Shown in pieces: positions 1 through 8,011 of a stretch of 11,268 nt of DNA. The notes under the pieces are model-generated. The model made no database searches and was not told where the DNA came from. It saw only the letters and a list, made by a program, of their open reading frames with translations. Source of the stretch: Acholeplasmatales bacterium (GTDB taxonomy: Bacteria > Bacillota_I > Bacilli_A > Acholeplasmatales > Anaeroplasmataceae); NCBI GenBank assembly GCA_900770055.1, contig CAAGJD010000227.1:1-11268 (forward strand), given 5' to 3'. Position 1 is the stretch's first letter; each line of letters opens with the position of its first letter. The position numbers and the translations under genes are program-made.

Positions 1-271
1 CAATTAAAGGAAAATCTACCTCTTCCTTTTTTAATTTATCTACTACCAAGCATGAATCTTCATATAATACCATTGAGCCTAAATTTAAGGATATTCCTTT
101 AATAGAATGGATTATTCTATGAAGCTCTTCGATATCATTATTAACAATACATTCTGTTATTTTTTCAACAGTATCCTTATTGTTAGTTAAAAAATTTGTT
201 TTAATCTTGTTAAATAATACCTCACTATTGGCAAGATATCTTAGTGCTACTTTTTTATCTACATATCCCAT
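1..271 (-). CDS. Hpt (histidine phosphotransfer) domain protein, C-terminus cut by window edge
   Basis: Ninety residues are visible from an ATG at 271-269, preceded by a good GGAG Shine-Dalgarno 8 nt upstream; the frame stays open to the left edge. The residues HSIKG at 55-59, followed by a Leu-Gly-rich helix (SLNLGS), match the H-x-[LI]-K-G phosphoacceptor motif of Hpt domains, which makes His55 the likely phosphorylated residue. The preceding segment with a helix-rich pattern also fits an Hpt four-helix bundle. Stand-alone Hpt proteins are usually about 100-120 residues, so perhaps 20-30 residues are missing, but a longer multidomain protein cannot be excluded. It would act in the cytoplasm as a phosphorelay intermediate between a histidine kinase or hybrid kinase and a response regulator; no partner is visible here. 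It lies 45 nt downstream of the aminopeptidase gene. A TATAAT hexamer at 292-297 in that gap lacks a credible -35. Confidence 0.8.
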   Translation of the reverse strand, partial: MGYVDKKVALRYLANSEVLFNKIKTNFLTNNKDTVEKITECIVNNDIEELHRIIHSIKGISLNLGSMVLYEDSCLVVDKLKKEEVDFPLI

Positions 272-316
272 AATTTTACTCCTTTTTTCTTATTATATTA
301 AAAGTATTTGTCGAAA

Positions 317-1615
317 TTAGAAAGATAATGTACCATCCTTATTAATTTCTAAATGATTTCTGTAAAATTCTTCTAATGCTTTAATTAAGTCAACTAAATC
401 ATATGTACCTGCAGTTTCATAGGCAGAATGCATTGCGATTTGAGGAAGACCAATATCTACAGAATGAATTGAAACATTGTTAAGTGAAATACAACCTAAA
501 GTAGAACCACCCAAAATATCACTTCTATTTGTATTTAGTTGGAAACGTGAACGTGATTTTTTACAAAGCATTTTAAAATATGCTTGAGAAATTCCATCTG
601 TTGTATATGAGCCTCTTGCCGCATTTTTAATAACTATTCCTTTGTTTAAATAAACTGCATTAGTTGGGTCATATTTTTGAGGATAATTTGGATGATATCC
701 TTGAGCATTATCAGCTGAAATAATAAATGAATTTGCTAAAGCCATCAAATGCTCTTCCTTTGCTAAACTTAAAGAAATACTTATACGCTCTAAAATATCT
801 GCAAGCATTTTTGATGCTGCACCCTGACGAGTTCTTGAGCCTATCTCTTCATTATCAAATAAAGCAACAACATTAACACTAGATGAAGCTGGCTTTGTAG
901 CTAAAAAGGCCTGTAAGCACGCATATGAGCATTCAAGATTATCAATTTGTGGTGCCATAATAAATTCATTATTAGCTCCGCCAATACATCCTCTATCAAG
1001 TAAAGCAAGATATAAATCGTGAGAAATAATATCATCTGGATCTATGTTTAGTCTTTTTGCGATTAGATTTAATAAATCCTCTTTGTTGATATTAGCATCA
1101 CAAAATAATGGTACTAGCTCATTTTGAGCATTTAATGCTACACCCTTATTTAATTCACTATAATAATGAATAGAACAATTTGGTATAATACACATAGGCT
1201 TATCAAAAGATATTAGTCTTGTAGTTAATCCCTCTTCAGTTCTAATAATAACTCTTCCTGCAATATTTAATGGTCTATCAAGCCAAGTATTTAATATTGG
1301 TCCACCGTATATTTCTGTATTAAGCATACCATATTTACCCTTTTCAAGAGTAAAATTAGGTTTTAGCTTAAATGTTGGCGAATCAGTATGGGCAGCACTA
1401 ATATTAAAGCTTAGCTTTTCAATTTTATCAGGTAAAGTAAATGCTAAGACTGCAGATTGATTTCTTGTTATATAATATTTACCATTTAATTCTAAATTCC
1501 ATTTAGCATTTTCATTTAGCTTAATGAAGCCTTTTTCATTAAGCATTTCCTCACATTCTCTAACTGCATGAAAGGCAGTTGGAGCTTTTTTAATAAATTC
1601 AAGTAATCCTTGCAT
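317..1615 (-). CDS. M18 family aminopeptidase (aspartyl aminopeptidase type)
   Basis: A 432-residue cytosolic metallopeptidase of family M18, expected to be a di-zinc enzyme in a large oligomer that removes N-terminal residues, typically acidic ones, from peptides. The family metal-site motifs are all present in order: AHTDSP (His76, Asp78), Asp225 in PQIDNLE, the DNEEIGS box at 254-260 (Glu256 as likely general base, Glu257 as metal ligand), SADNAQGYHPN with Asp302 and His308, and AMHSAYET near the C-terminus with His396. Length agrees with the bacterial family (about 430 residues) and no key residue is missing. The ATG at 1615 follows a GGAGGA Shine-Dalgarno that sits inside the last codons of the upstream thioesterase, whose stop is only 1 nt away, so the two are probably translationally coupled. 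There is no signal peptide. Substrate preference cannot be read from the sequence. Confidence 0.95.
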   Translation of the reverse strand: MQGLLEFIKKAPTAFHAVRECEEMLNEKGFIKLNENAKWNLELNGKYYITRNQSAVLAFTLPDKIEKLSFNISAAHTDSPTFKLKPNFTLEKGKYGMLNTEIYGGPILNTWLDRPLNIAGRVIIRTEEGLTTRLISFDKPMCIIPNCSIHYYSELNKGVALNAQNELVPLFCDANINKEDLLNLIAKRLNIDPDDIISHDLYLALLDRGCIGGANNEFIMAPQIDNLECSYACLQAFLATKPASSSVNVVALFDNEEIGSRTRQGAASKMLADILERISISLSLAKEEHLMALANSFIISADNAQGYHPNYPQKYDPTNAVYLNKGIVIKNAARGSYTTDGISQAYFKMLCKKSRSRFQLNTNRSDILGGSTLGCISLNNVSIHSVDIGLPQIAMHSAYETAGTYDLVDLIKALEEFYRNHLEINKDGTLSF

Positions 1616-1616
1616 A

Positions 1617-2351
1617 TTATTCCTCCATTTCTACTATAAGCTCAAAGGATAATTGATCATCAATATGACCAATAAAAGCATCTAAATTATCCTCAGCTTT
1701 ATAATAATCAATCTTTATTTTTTGACCTAATCTCGCTTCATGAATAAAGGCGATTTGAAGCTTTTTAAATATAGCTTTTGTATTTTTATAAATGAGTTTT
1801 GATACTGCATCAATATATTTAGCATTATTCATATGACCATTACTATCAATATCACTTTCAGTTACTTCATAATAAATAGTATTTAGTATATTATCACAAG
1901 CTAGATCAAGCTTTCTTGGTGCTTTATTAGGGTAATTTGTTTGAGTTATATATTCACCATTAAATATTATGCTATCTGCTCTTGCTATTCTTCTTTTATT
2001 AATATCAAATATAGCCCAGTTAGAAATACCTTTTACGAGTAAATTATCATTTATATCTCTTATCTCATATTCTCTTTCAAACTCTAACTTATATTGAGGC
2101 TTTGGCCATGTAATTACCTTAATTTCTTCGTCCTTTTTTGGTAATCTTGTTACAACCTCAATCGTTTCATACATTACAATCCAAGCAAGATTTCTTTTAA
2201 TTATTTCATTATATCCAACACCTATTATATCTGCATGAATAGCTGCCAAATCTTGAAGCTTATCAAGCATTGAAAAGGGCTTCATATTATTATTTTTATC
2301 TACATCATCTTTAGTAACTGTTATATTTTTAGATAAATACATTTCACTCAT
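1617..2351 (-). CDS. Acyl-ACP thioesterase (Fat-like, double hot-dog)
   Basis: Starting at the ATG at 2351-2349 gives 244 residues, a usual length for bacterial acyl-ACP thioesterases. I chose this start because a GTGAGG Shine-Dalgarno lies just upstream; the frame stays open 24 codons further up, but that stretch overlaps the preceding gene and is hydrophobic and unlike the family. The N-terminal hot-dog half contains the long helix typical of the family (LQDLAAIHADIIGVGY, 32-47) and a WPKPQYKLEFEREYEI strand region. The second half carries DSNGHMNNAKYID at 169-181, the bacterial equivalent of the plant FatA/FatB N-x-H-x-N-N motif; Asn171 and His173 are likely catalytic, with Glu205 in HEARLGQ a candidate third residue. 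The enzyme would hydrolyse acyl-ACP to free fatty acid in the cytoplasm. Chain-length preference is not predictable. It sits between a membrane-protein gene (7 nt gap) and the M18 peptidase (1 nt gap). Confidence 0.88.
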   Translation of the reverse strand: MSEMYLSKNITVTKDDVDKNNNMKPFSMLDKLQDLAAIHADIIGVGYNEIIKRNLAWIVMYETIEVVTRLPKKDEEIKVITWPKPQYKLEFEREYEIRDINDNLLVKGISNWAIFDINKRRIARADSIIFNGEYITQTNYPNKAPRKLDLACDNILNTIYYEVTESDIDSNGHMNNAKYIDAVSKLIYKNTKAIFKKLQIAFIHEARLGQKIKIDYYKAEDNLDAFIGHIDDQLSFELIVEMEE

Positions 2352-2358
2352 AAATACC

Positions 2359-2820
2359 TCACTCAAAATTCTTCTTATAATCAAGATAATATTCTGATAT
2401 AAATAAAAGAATTGAAAATACAATTATATATGGGTTAAATAACATAATTGAGCTTAAAAATAAAATTAAAAACTTTATTTTCACAATAGGACAGTAGGTG
2501 ATTACCTTATCATATAATCTTTCTTCTTTTCTTCCTTTAATAAGATATCTTATATATAAAATATAATAAAAAATAAATAAAAGAACCATTAAGATAATCC
2601 AAATAGCGTAAACTATATTATTATATGGCTTATAACCATACCCAAATAAAGAAATTACACTGAAAATAGTAACACCATAATCGCCTATTTTCTTTAAAAT
2701 AGTCATTTGTTTATGTATTTTATGTGGAACTCTTTTAATTGGTTTAAATATTATTAATAATAATTTAGGAATTAATAAGCACATTATTAATATTATTCCA
2801 TAAATGTTTAACTCAATCAT
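2359..2820 (-). CDS. Small integral membrane protein, function unknown
   Basis: I do not recognise this 153-residue protein. It has hydrophobic stretches at about 6-26, 48-63, 69-94 and 117-143, the last long enough to be one long or two short segments, so three to five membrane spans are likely. A positively charged loop (about 27-45, KPIKRVPHKIHKQ) and another (RYLIKGRKEER, 91-101) suggest cytoplasmic loops by the positive-inside rule. No catalytic or metal motif is visible. Composition is very rich in Ile, Leu, Tyr and Phe, coded by AT-rich codons. An AGAGG Shine-Dalgarno precedes the ATG at 2820, and a possible extended -10 promoter lies just upstream. Its TGA stop overlaps the ribosome-binding site of the thioesterase gene 7 nt further on, so it is likely the first gene of that short cluster. 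A role in the membrane linked to fatty acid release is only a guess from position. Confidence 0.75.
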   Translation of the reverse strand: MIELNIYGIILIMCLLIPKLLLIIFKPIKRVPHKIHKQMTILKKIGDYGVTIFSVISLFGYGYKPYNNIVYAIWIILMVLLFIFYYILYIRYLIKGRKEERLYDKVITYCPIVKIKFLILFLSSIMLFNPYIIVFSILLFISEYYLDYKKNFE

Positions 2821-2837
2821 AACATAACCTCTAAACT

Positions 2838-2846
2838 ATTATATCA
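2838..2846 (-). promoter_or_regulatory. Possible extended -10 promoter for the membrane protein/thioesterase cluster
   Basis: The minus strand reads TGATATAAT, a TG-n extended -10 with a perfect TATAAT hexamer. It lies between the operon terminator after argF and the membrane-protein start, and would give a very short 5' untranslated region of about 11 nt. No good -35 is found at 16-18 nt (a TTGAAA is only 12 nt upstream), which is compatible with an extended -10 promoter but keeps confidence moderate. Confidence 0.45.
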
Positions 2847-2866
2847 TAATTGTTATTTCAATATAA

Positions 2867-2895
2867 AGAAAAAGAGAGATTTTTTCTCTCCTTTT
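2867..2895 (-). terminator. Intrinsic terminator at the end of the arg operon
   Basis: On the minus strand an AAAAGGAGAGA arm, a 5-A loop and a TCTCTC arm are followed by a T-rich tract (TTTTTCTTT). The stem is 6 perfect pairs extended by a G-U and A-U pairs. It begins inside the argF stop codon, so it marks the 3' end of the arg operon and separates it from the left-hand cluster. Confidence 0.85.
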
Positions 2896-3799
2896 ATGAC
2901 ATTAGCTTAACTAATACAGCCTTTTGAGCATGTAATCTATTTTCAGCATCTTCAAAAATTTCTTTTGCGTGCTCCTCAAATACCTTTGCAGTTATTTCTT
3001 CTTCTCTATGAGCAGGAAGACAATGTAATACCATTGCGTCATTATTAGCTACTGCCATAACTGCATCATTAATTTGATAACCCTTAAATGCCTTTTGTCT
3101 AATTTCTCTTTCAGATTCTTGACCCATTGAAGCCCAAACATCAGTAAAGAATACATCACCATTTTTAGATGCCTCTAAAACATCAGTAGTCATTTCAAAC
3201 ATTCCTGGGTAGTTTTTAGTGAATTCTAAAATGTGACTATCTGGTTCATAGCCTTTAGGACAGGCAATAGCCATCTTCATACCAAGCTTTAATGCACCAA
3301 CAATAATTGAATTAGCCATATTATTACCATCACCAATATAAACACATTTTAAGCCCTCAAATGCTCCTTTAAATTCACGAATTGTCATTAAATCAGCCAA
3401 CACCTGACAAGGATGTGCATAATCAGTTAAAGCATTAATTACAGGTACAGAGCCATATTTTGCTAAATCTTCAACCTCTTTTTGGGCGAACGTACGAATC
3501 ATTATACCATCAAGATATCTTGACAATACTCTTGCAGTATCCTCAACTGGTTCGCCTCGACCAATTTGTAAATCACGACTAGAAAGGAATAATGCTTGTC
3601 CACCAAGTTCATACATACCAACCTCAAAGGATACTCTAGTACGAGTTGATGACTTTTGAAATATCATACCTAGGGTTTTACCCTTTAGTAGATGATGTTC
3701 GATATTATTTTTTCTTTGAAATTTTAATTGATCTGCTAGATTTAAAATATCTAATATTTCTTCACTAGAAAGTGATTCTAATGTTAATAAATGCTTCAT
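2894..3799 (-). CDS. argF: Ornithine carbamoyltransferase
   Basis: A 301-residue cytosolic enzyme that transfers the carbamoyl group from carbamoyl phosphate to ornithine, giving citrulline. The carbamoyl-phosphate loop SSTRTR (50-55, usually STRTR), the DYAHPCQ box (126-132), the ornithine-binding DVWASMG (220-226) and the HCLPAHR motif (259-265, Cys260) are all intact, and the length is standard. The SMG motif and HCLPAHR distinguish it from aspartate carbamoyltransferase. It could formally be the catabolic ArcB, but its place at the end of a biosynthetic operon without arcA or arcC supports the anabolic role. Its ATG overlaps the argD stop by 4 nt (ATGA), with a GGAGGAAG ribosome site inside argD, so translation is probably coupled. 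It is the last gene before the operon terminator. Confidence 0.97.
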   Translation of the reverse strand: MKHLLTLESLSSEEILDILNLADQLKFQRKNNIEHHLLKGKTLGMIFQKSSTRTRVSFEVGMYELGGQALFLSSRDLQIGRGEPVEDTARVLSRYLDGIMIRTFAQKEVEDLAKYGSVPVINALTDYAHPCQVLADLMTIREFKGAFEGLKCVYIGDGNNMANSIIVGALKLGMKMAIACPKGYEPDSHILEFTKNYPGMFEMTTDVLEASKNGDVFFTDVWASMGQESEREIRQKAFKGYQINDAVMAVANNDAMVLHCLPAHREEEITAKVFEEHAKEIFEDAENRLHAQKAVLVKLMS

Positions 3800-4968
3800 A
3801 CTTCTTCCTCCAATACCTTAATTAAAATATCTAATCCTTTATTTAATTCCTCAAATGTAATATTAAGTGGTGGTAATAATCTTACCTTATTTTTAGCAGT
3901 AAGTGGGATTAAGCCATTTAAAATACATTTGTTAACTACATCAATAGCCTTTAATTTACTATTTATTTCAATTCCAACCATTAAGCCCTTTCCTGAAACT
4001 GATACGACATTTTTAGTGCTTGATAATCTATTTTCAATGATTTTTCGACATTCAAGAACATGAGCTAAAAGCTTATCATCAATTCTTGATAAAACACTAA
4101 GTGCCGCACTTGCACAAACAGGATTTCCACCAAATGTTGTACCGTGCTCACCATATCCTAAAGTATTGGCAAGCTTTGCATCAAATAATATAGCTGCAAA
4201 GGGTAATCCTCCAGCTAAGCCCTTAGCTGTTGTAACTATATTAGGAGATACGTTATATTCCATATAGCTATATAAATAGCCACATCTACCATTACCAGTT
4301 TGAACCTCATCTACAATAAATACTAAATCATTCTTTTTACAAACTTCATCTATATATTTAATATAATCTGGATTTAATGGGTTAACTCCACCTTCACCCT
4401 GAACAGTTTCTATCATTATTGCACAGGTTTTATCGGTAATTAACTCATTTAATGCATCAATATCATTTACAGGTGCGTATTTAAAGCCATCAACAAATGG
4501 GAAAAAATATTGATGGAATACATCCTGTCCTGTTGCTGATAGTGTCGCAATAGTTCTACCATGGAAGCTATTTTGTAAAGTAATAATTTCATATCTTCCT
4601 TCACCATATTTATCAAATGAATATTTTCTTGCTGCTTTAATAGCACATTCATTGCTTTCAGCACCACTATTTCCAAAGAAAACTTTCTTCATATTAGTTT
4701 TTTCACATAGCATTTTCGCAAGCTTAACCTGTGGCATTGTATAATATAAATTTGAAGTATGCTGTACAGTATTTACTTGATTACACACAGCATTAATCCA
4801 TTCTTGATCACATGCACCAAAGGAATTTGTTCCGATTCCTGATGAAAAATCGATATATTCCTTACCATCATAATCAGTAAATGTAGCACCCTTACCTGAT
4901 TTAATTGCCACATTAAATCTTCTATATGTATTTACTATATATTCCTTATCATCTGAAAAAATATCCAT
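3796..4968 (-). CDS. argD: Acetylornithine aminotransferase (PLP-dependent)
   Basis: A 390-residue class-III aminotransferase. It converts N-acetylglutamate semialdehyde to N-acetylornithine with glutamate as amino donor. Seen in order: NSGAESNE (100-107, PLP phosphate contact), NSFHGRT (133-139), the IETVQGEGG segment (186-194), DEVQTGNGR (220-228, Asp220 to the pyridine nitrogen), TTAKG (246-250, Lys249 as the Schiff-base lysine) and TTFGGNP (277-283). These motifs also occur in ornithine and GABA aminotransferases; the assignment to ArgD rests on length, the DEVQTGNGR form and the surrounding arg genes. It may also serve as succinyldiaminopimelate aminotransferase, as some ArgD proteins do, but nothing here tests that. 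The ATG at 4968 follows a TAGGAGG Shine-Dalgarno that includes the argB stop codon. Confidence 0.96.
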   Translation of the reverse strand: MDIFSDDKEYIVNTYRRFNVAIKSGKGATFTDYDGKEYIDFSSGIGTNSFGACDQEWINAVCNQVNTVQHTSNLYYTMPQVKLAKMLCEKTNMKKVFFGNSGAESNECAIKAARKYSFDKYGEGRYEIITLQNSFHGRTIATLSATGQDVFHQYFFPFVDGFKYAPVNDIDALNELITDKTCAIMIETVQGEGGVNPLNPDYIKYIDEVCKKNDLVFIVDEVQTGNGRCGYLYSYMEYNVSPNIVTTAKGLAGGLPFAAILFDAKLANTLGYGEHGTTFGGNPVCASAALSVLSRIDDKLLAHVLECRKIIENRLSSTKNVVSVSGKGLMVGIEINSKLKAIDVVNKCILNGLIPLTAKNKVRLLPPLNITFEELNKGLDILIKVLEEEV

Positions 4969-4977
4969 GATAGCCTC

Positions 4978-5826
4978 CTACTTGAACTCTGTACCTACAC
5001 CCTCATCAGTTAATACCTCAATTAAAATTGAATGAGGTACACGTCCATCAATAATAACAACATTTTTTACACCACGTCTGATAGCCTCAACACAGCATTC
5101 AACCTTAGGAATCATACCACCATCAATAATTCCTTGTTTTTCAAGCTGCTTAAGCTCTGAAACGTTAATAGTTTGCATAAGTGAATTAGGATCATCCTTA
5201 TCTCTTAAAACACCCTTAATATCAGTCATCGCAATAAACTTTTCTGCCTCTAGTGCTCCTGCAATTCTTGCGGCTGCAGTATCAGCATTAATATTATATA
5301 CATTTCCTTCATCATCATAGCCTATTGTTGAAATAACTGGAATATATCCCATATCAAGTGCATCAACAACAACACTTGGATCAATATCAACAATTCTTCC
5401 AACGTACTCTAATTCATCACTAATTGGCTCAGCCTCAATTAAACCAGCATCAAGTCCTGAAAGACCTATAGCATTTCCACCAGCTAAATTTAATTGCTTT
5501 ACTAGGTTTTTATTCACTTTACCAGCTAAAACCTGTGTGACTATATCTATAGTTTCATTATCTGTAACTCTTAAGCCATTAATAAATTTTGATTCTTTAC
5601 CAATCTTTTTTAACATTCCTGAAATTTCTGGTCCACCACCATGAACTAATACAACCTTCATACCAAGGGAATGAAGCATAACTACATCCTCCATTACCTT
5701 TGCCTTAAGGTCTTCATCTACCATGGCATTTCCACCATATTTTATAACCATTATTTTATCTTTATATTTTAAAATATATGGTAATGCTTCACTTAATATT
5801 TTAGCTCTTTCCTCTAAAGTAACCAT
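4978..5826 (-). CDS. argB: Acetylglutamate kinase
   Basis: Phosphorylates N-acetylglutamate with ATP, the second step of the ornithine route. From the chosen ATG at 5826 it has 282 residues, typical of the family, with VIKYGGNAM (27-35, Lys29), VHGGGPE (61-67, acetylglutamate site), NINADTAA (178-185), MTDIKGV (200-206) and GGMIPK (236-241). The start is uncertain: the frame is open to 5871 (297 residues) with other ATGs at 5865 and 5853, all inside argJ. I prefer 5826 because it lies 7 nt after the argJ stop and the N-terminus then aligns with relatives that have about ten residues before the LSEALPYI helix. No candidate has a clear Shine-Dalgarno, so translational coupling to argJ is likely. 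The helix-first N-terminus and the C-terminal GVGTEF resemble arginine-inhibited members of the family; feedback inhibition is inferred, not shown. Confidence 0.95.
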   Translation of the reverse strand: MVTLEERAKILSEALPYILKYKDKIMVIKYGGNAMVDEDLKAKVMEDVVMLHSLGMKVVLVHGGGPEISGMLKKIGKESKFINGLRVTDNETIDIVTQVLAGKVNKNLVKQLNLAGGNAIGLSGLDAGLIEAEPISDELEYVGRIVDIDPSVVVDALDMGYIPVISTIGYDDEGNVYNINADTAAARIAGALEAEKFIAMTDIKGVLRDKDDPNSLMQTINVSELKQLEKQGIIDGGMIPKVECCVEAIRRGVKNVVIIDGRVPHSILIEVLTDEGVGTEFK

Positions 5827-5833
5827 AGGTGTA

Positions 5834-7054
5834 TTAGCTTCTGTAATCGCCATTAATTTTAACATAATCATATGTTAAATCACAGCCATAAGCAAAAGCT
5901 TCTCCCTCCTTATCATTTAGATTGATTTCAATTGTAATTTCGGCTTCAAGTAATATTTTTTTAGCAATTTCTTCACTAAAGGCAACACCTGCACCATTTT
6001 GACAAACTAAAATGCTTCCAGCCTTAGAACTAAAGGCAACATCGACCTTAGTAATATCAACATTAGCTTTTGAATAGCCTATAGCACATAATACTCTTCC
6101 CCAGTTTGCATCACTACCAAACATAGCTGACTTGAGTAGACTTGAGCATATTACTGATTTAGCTACAATTTTAGCATCTTTTATAGTGTTTGCATTTTTA
6201 ACATGACAAATTAAAAGCTTAGTTGCACCCTCACCATCAAATGCCATTTCTTTAGCTAAATAAGTACTAACATATAATAATGCTTCTTTGAAGATTTGAT
6301 AACTCTTACCATCAGAAATAATTAAATCATTACCAGCAAGACCATTAGCCATAATACTAACCATATCATTTGTAGATGTATCACCATCTACTGATAGCAT
6401 ATTAAAGGTATCATCTACAGTATCATGTAACGCTTTATTCAGCATAGCACTTGATATATTACAATCTGTTGTAATAAAGCATAGCATTGTAGCCATTTGA
6501 GGATGAATCATACCACTACCCTTAGTCATAGCACCCATACGGCAAGTCTTACCATCAATTTCAAATTCAACAGCAATTTCTTTTTTTCTTGTATCAGTAG
6601 TCATAATACCTTGACAAGCTAAATCAGCATGAGCCTCACTATTACCTAAGCCACTAACTAATTCATCCATATGAGTTGCAAAAGGTGTAATAGATAGTGG
6701 TTGCCCAATAACACCTGTTGATGCAACAATTATATCTTTTTTATCAATCCCTAATGAATTTGCAAGTATTTCACATGATTTATTAGCGATTAAAATACCA
6801 TCAGCATTACAAGTATTTGCATTACCACTATTACATAGCATTGCACTTGCATAGCCGTCTTTGATATTTTCTTGTGTTACATATATTGGAGCACCCTTAA
6901 CAAGATTAGTTGTATATACTGCTGAGGCAGTAGCTTTAACCTCTGAAACAATAATAGACATATCTATCTTATCTTTATTTGCTCTAATACCTGTATGCAT
7001 ACCATTTGCCTTAAAACCAAGTGGTGCACATACTCCCTTTTTAATTACCTTCAT
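5834..7054 (-). CDS. argJ: Glutamate N-acetyltransferase / ornithine acetyltransferase
   Basis: A 406-residue Ntn-type enzyme made as a precursor and self-cleaved into two chains. The cleavage motif ATMLCFITTD is at 188-197, so the scissile bond is Ala188-Thr189 and Thr189 becomes the nucleophile. STGVIG (112-117, oxyanion hole), VDGDTSTND (222-230), GEGATK (274-279) and the C-terminal YVKINGDYRS complete the family pattern. It moves the acetyl group from acetylornithine to glutamate, closing the acetyl cycle. Bifunctional members also use acetyl-CoA to make acetylglutamate; no separate argA is seen in this window, which would fit, but monofunctional and bifunctional types cannot be told apart from these motifs. 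It starts 9 nt after argC with a GGGTGAT ribosome site. Its 3' end overlaps alternative starts of argB. Confidence 0.96.
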   Translation of the reverse strand: MKVIKKGVCAPLGFKANGMHTGIRANKDKIDMSIIVSEVKATASAVYTTNLVKGAPIYVTQENIKDGYASAMLCNSGNANTCNADGILIANKSCEILANSLGIDKKDIIVASTGVIGQPLSITPFATHMDELVSGLGNSEAHADLACQGIMTTDTRKKEIAVEFEIDGKTCRMGAMTKGSGMIHPQMATMLCFITTDCNISSAMLNKALHDTVDDTFNMLSVDGDTSTNDMVSIMANGLAGNDLIISDGKSYQIFKEALLYVSTYLAKEMAFDGEGATKLLICHVKNANTIKDAKIVAKSVICSSLLKSAMFGSDANWGRVLCAIGYSKANVDITKVDVAFSSKAGSILVCQNGAGVAFSEEIAKKILLEAEITIEINLNDKEGEAFAYGCDLTYDYVKINGDYRS

Positions 7055-7063
7055 AACATCACC

Positions 7064-8011
7064 CTATAAGCATAATCCGAATTTAGGATCTAATCCTAGC
7101 ATTATGTTCATACATTCAATTGCCGCACCAGATGCACCCTTACCAAGGTTATCTAGACAGGCAGTAATATTAATTCTTTCCTCATTTCCACTAACATATA
7201 TTTCTAAATAATCTAAGCCAGATAAATGATTAGCAGATATAAAACCATCCTCAGTACCAGCTTCATTATAAGGCATTACTCTTACAAAATCCTTACCTTT
7301 ATAATAATTAGCTAGCATATCATGTAGTTCTTTAGGAGTTACCTTTTTATTTAGCTTAGATACATAAAGTGGAATAGTTACAAGCATTCCTGAATAAAAA
7401 TCACAAACATATGGATTAAATAAAGGCTTCTCCTTTAAATTAGGAATTGCTTGCATTTCCTTTAAATGCTTATGCATTTGAGCCATTGCATATAATCTAG
7501 GCGCATCATATTTTTTATCTCTATTATCATCCTCATATACTGCAATAGCCTTTTTACCTGCACCACTATAGCCACTTATAGCATTTGCAGAAAATGGATA
7601 ATCATTTCCACAAATACCTAAGGCAACAAGTGGATATACAATGCTCATAAAGCCTGAAGCGTAGCACCCAGGTACAGCTACACGCTTAGACTCTTTAATT
7701 TTATTTAAAAAATCTTCTGATAGCTCTGGAAAACCATACGCCCAATCAGGATTAGTTCTATGAGCAGTTGATGCATCAATAATTTTAGTGTGATCATTTT
7801 CAACTAAGGATACTGCCTCTATGCTTGCCTGATCTGGCAAACATAGAAATGTAATATCTGAACTATTAATGCATTTTTTTCTTTCTTCTACATCCTTACG
7901 CTTATCATCTGCGATTGTAATAAGCTCGATATCATCTCTATTTTGAAATCTTTCAAATATTCTAAGGCCTGTTGTGCCTTCTTTTCCATCAATAAAAATC
8001 TTATATTTCAT
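7064..8011 (-). CDS. argC: N-acetyl-gamma-glutamyl-phosphate reductase, type 2 (short form)
   Basis: Reduces acetylglutamyl phosphate to the semialdehyde with NADPH. The 315-residue length and the N-terminal nucleotide-binding motif DGKEGTTGLRI (8-18) are those of the short, type 2 ArgC, rather than the roughly 345-residue GATGYxGxEL type found in Bacillus subtilis. The catalytic cysteine is Cys116 in VPGCYASG (112-120). DASTAHR (79-85), ISGYSGAGKK (145-154) and DNLGKGASGAAI (287-298) are also intact. The ATG at 8011 lies inside the end of argH (11 nt overlap), and the AAGGAG ribosome site is formed by argH codons, which implies coupled translation. The type 2 form within a Bacillota operon is noted in the findings as possibly of different ancestry from its neighbours. 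Confidence 0.95.
   Translation of the reverse strand: MKYKIFIDGKEGTTGLRIFERFQNRDDIELITIADDKRKDVEERKKCINSSDITFLCLPDQASIEAVSLVENDHTKIIDASTAHRTNPDWAYGFPELSEDFLNKIKESKRVAVPGCYASGFMSIVYPLVALGICGNDYPFSANAISGYSGAGKKAIAVYEDDNRDKKYDAPRLYAMAQMHKHLKEMQAIPNLKEKPLFNPYVCDFYSGMLVTIPLYVSKLNKKVTPKELHDMLANYYKGKDFVRVMPYNEAGTEDGFISANHLSGLDYLEIYVSGNEERINITACLDNLGKGASGAAIECMNIMLGLDPKFGLCL

Noticed and set aside
50..65. ATGAATCTTCAT inverted repeat resembling an arginine-operator half-site pair
   Set aside because: It lies inside the Hpt coding region far from any arg promoter and the spacing does not fit an ARG box.
2352..2423. Upstream 24-codon extension of the thioesterase
   Set aside because: It overlaps the end of the membrane-protein gene in another frame and lacks a ribosome site; the ATG at 2351 has one and fits the family.
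3791..4063. Plus-strand open frame of 90 codons opposite argD
   Set aside because: Antisense shadow of argD with no ribosome site or recognisable domain; argD motifs are intact.
4467..4676. 69-codon minus-strand frame within argD
   Set aside because: Out-of-frame overlap inside conserved argD coding sequence.
6861..7211. 116-codon plus-strand frame opposite argJ/argC
   Set aside because: Antisense to two well-conserved genes and without start signals.
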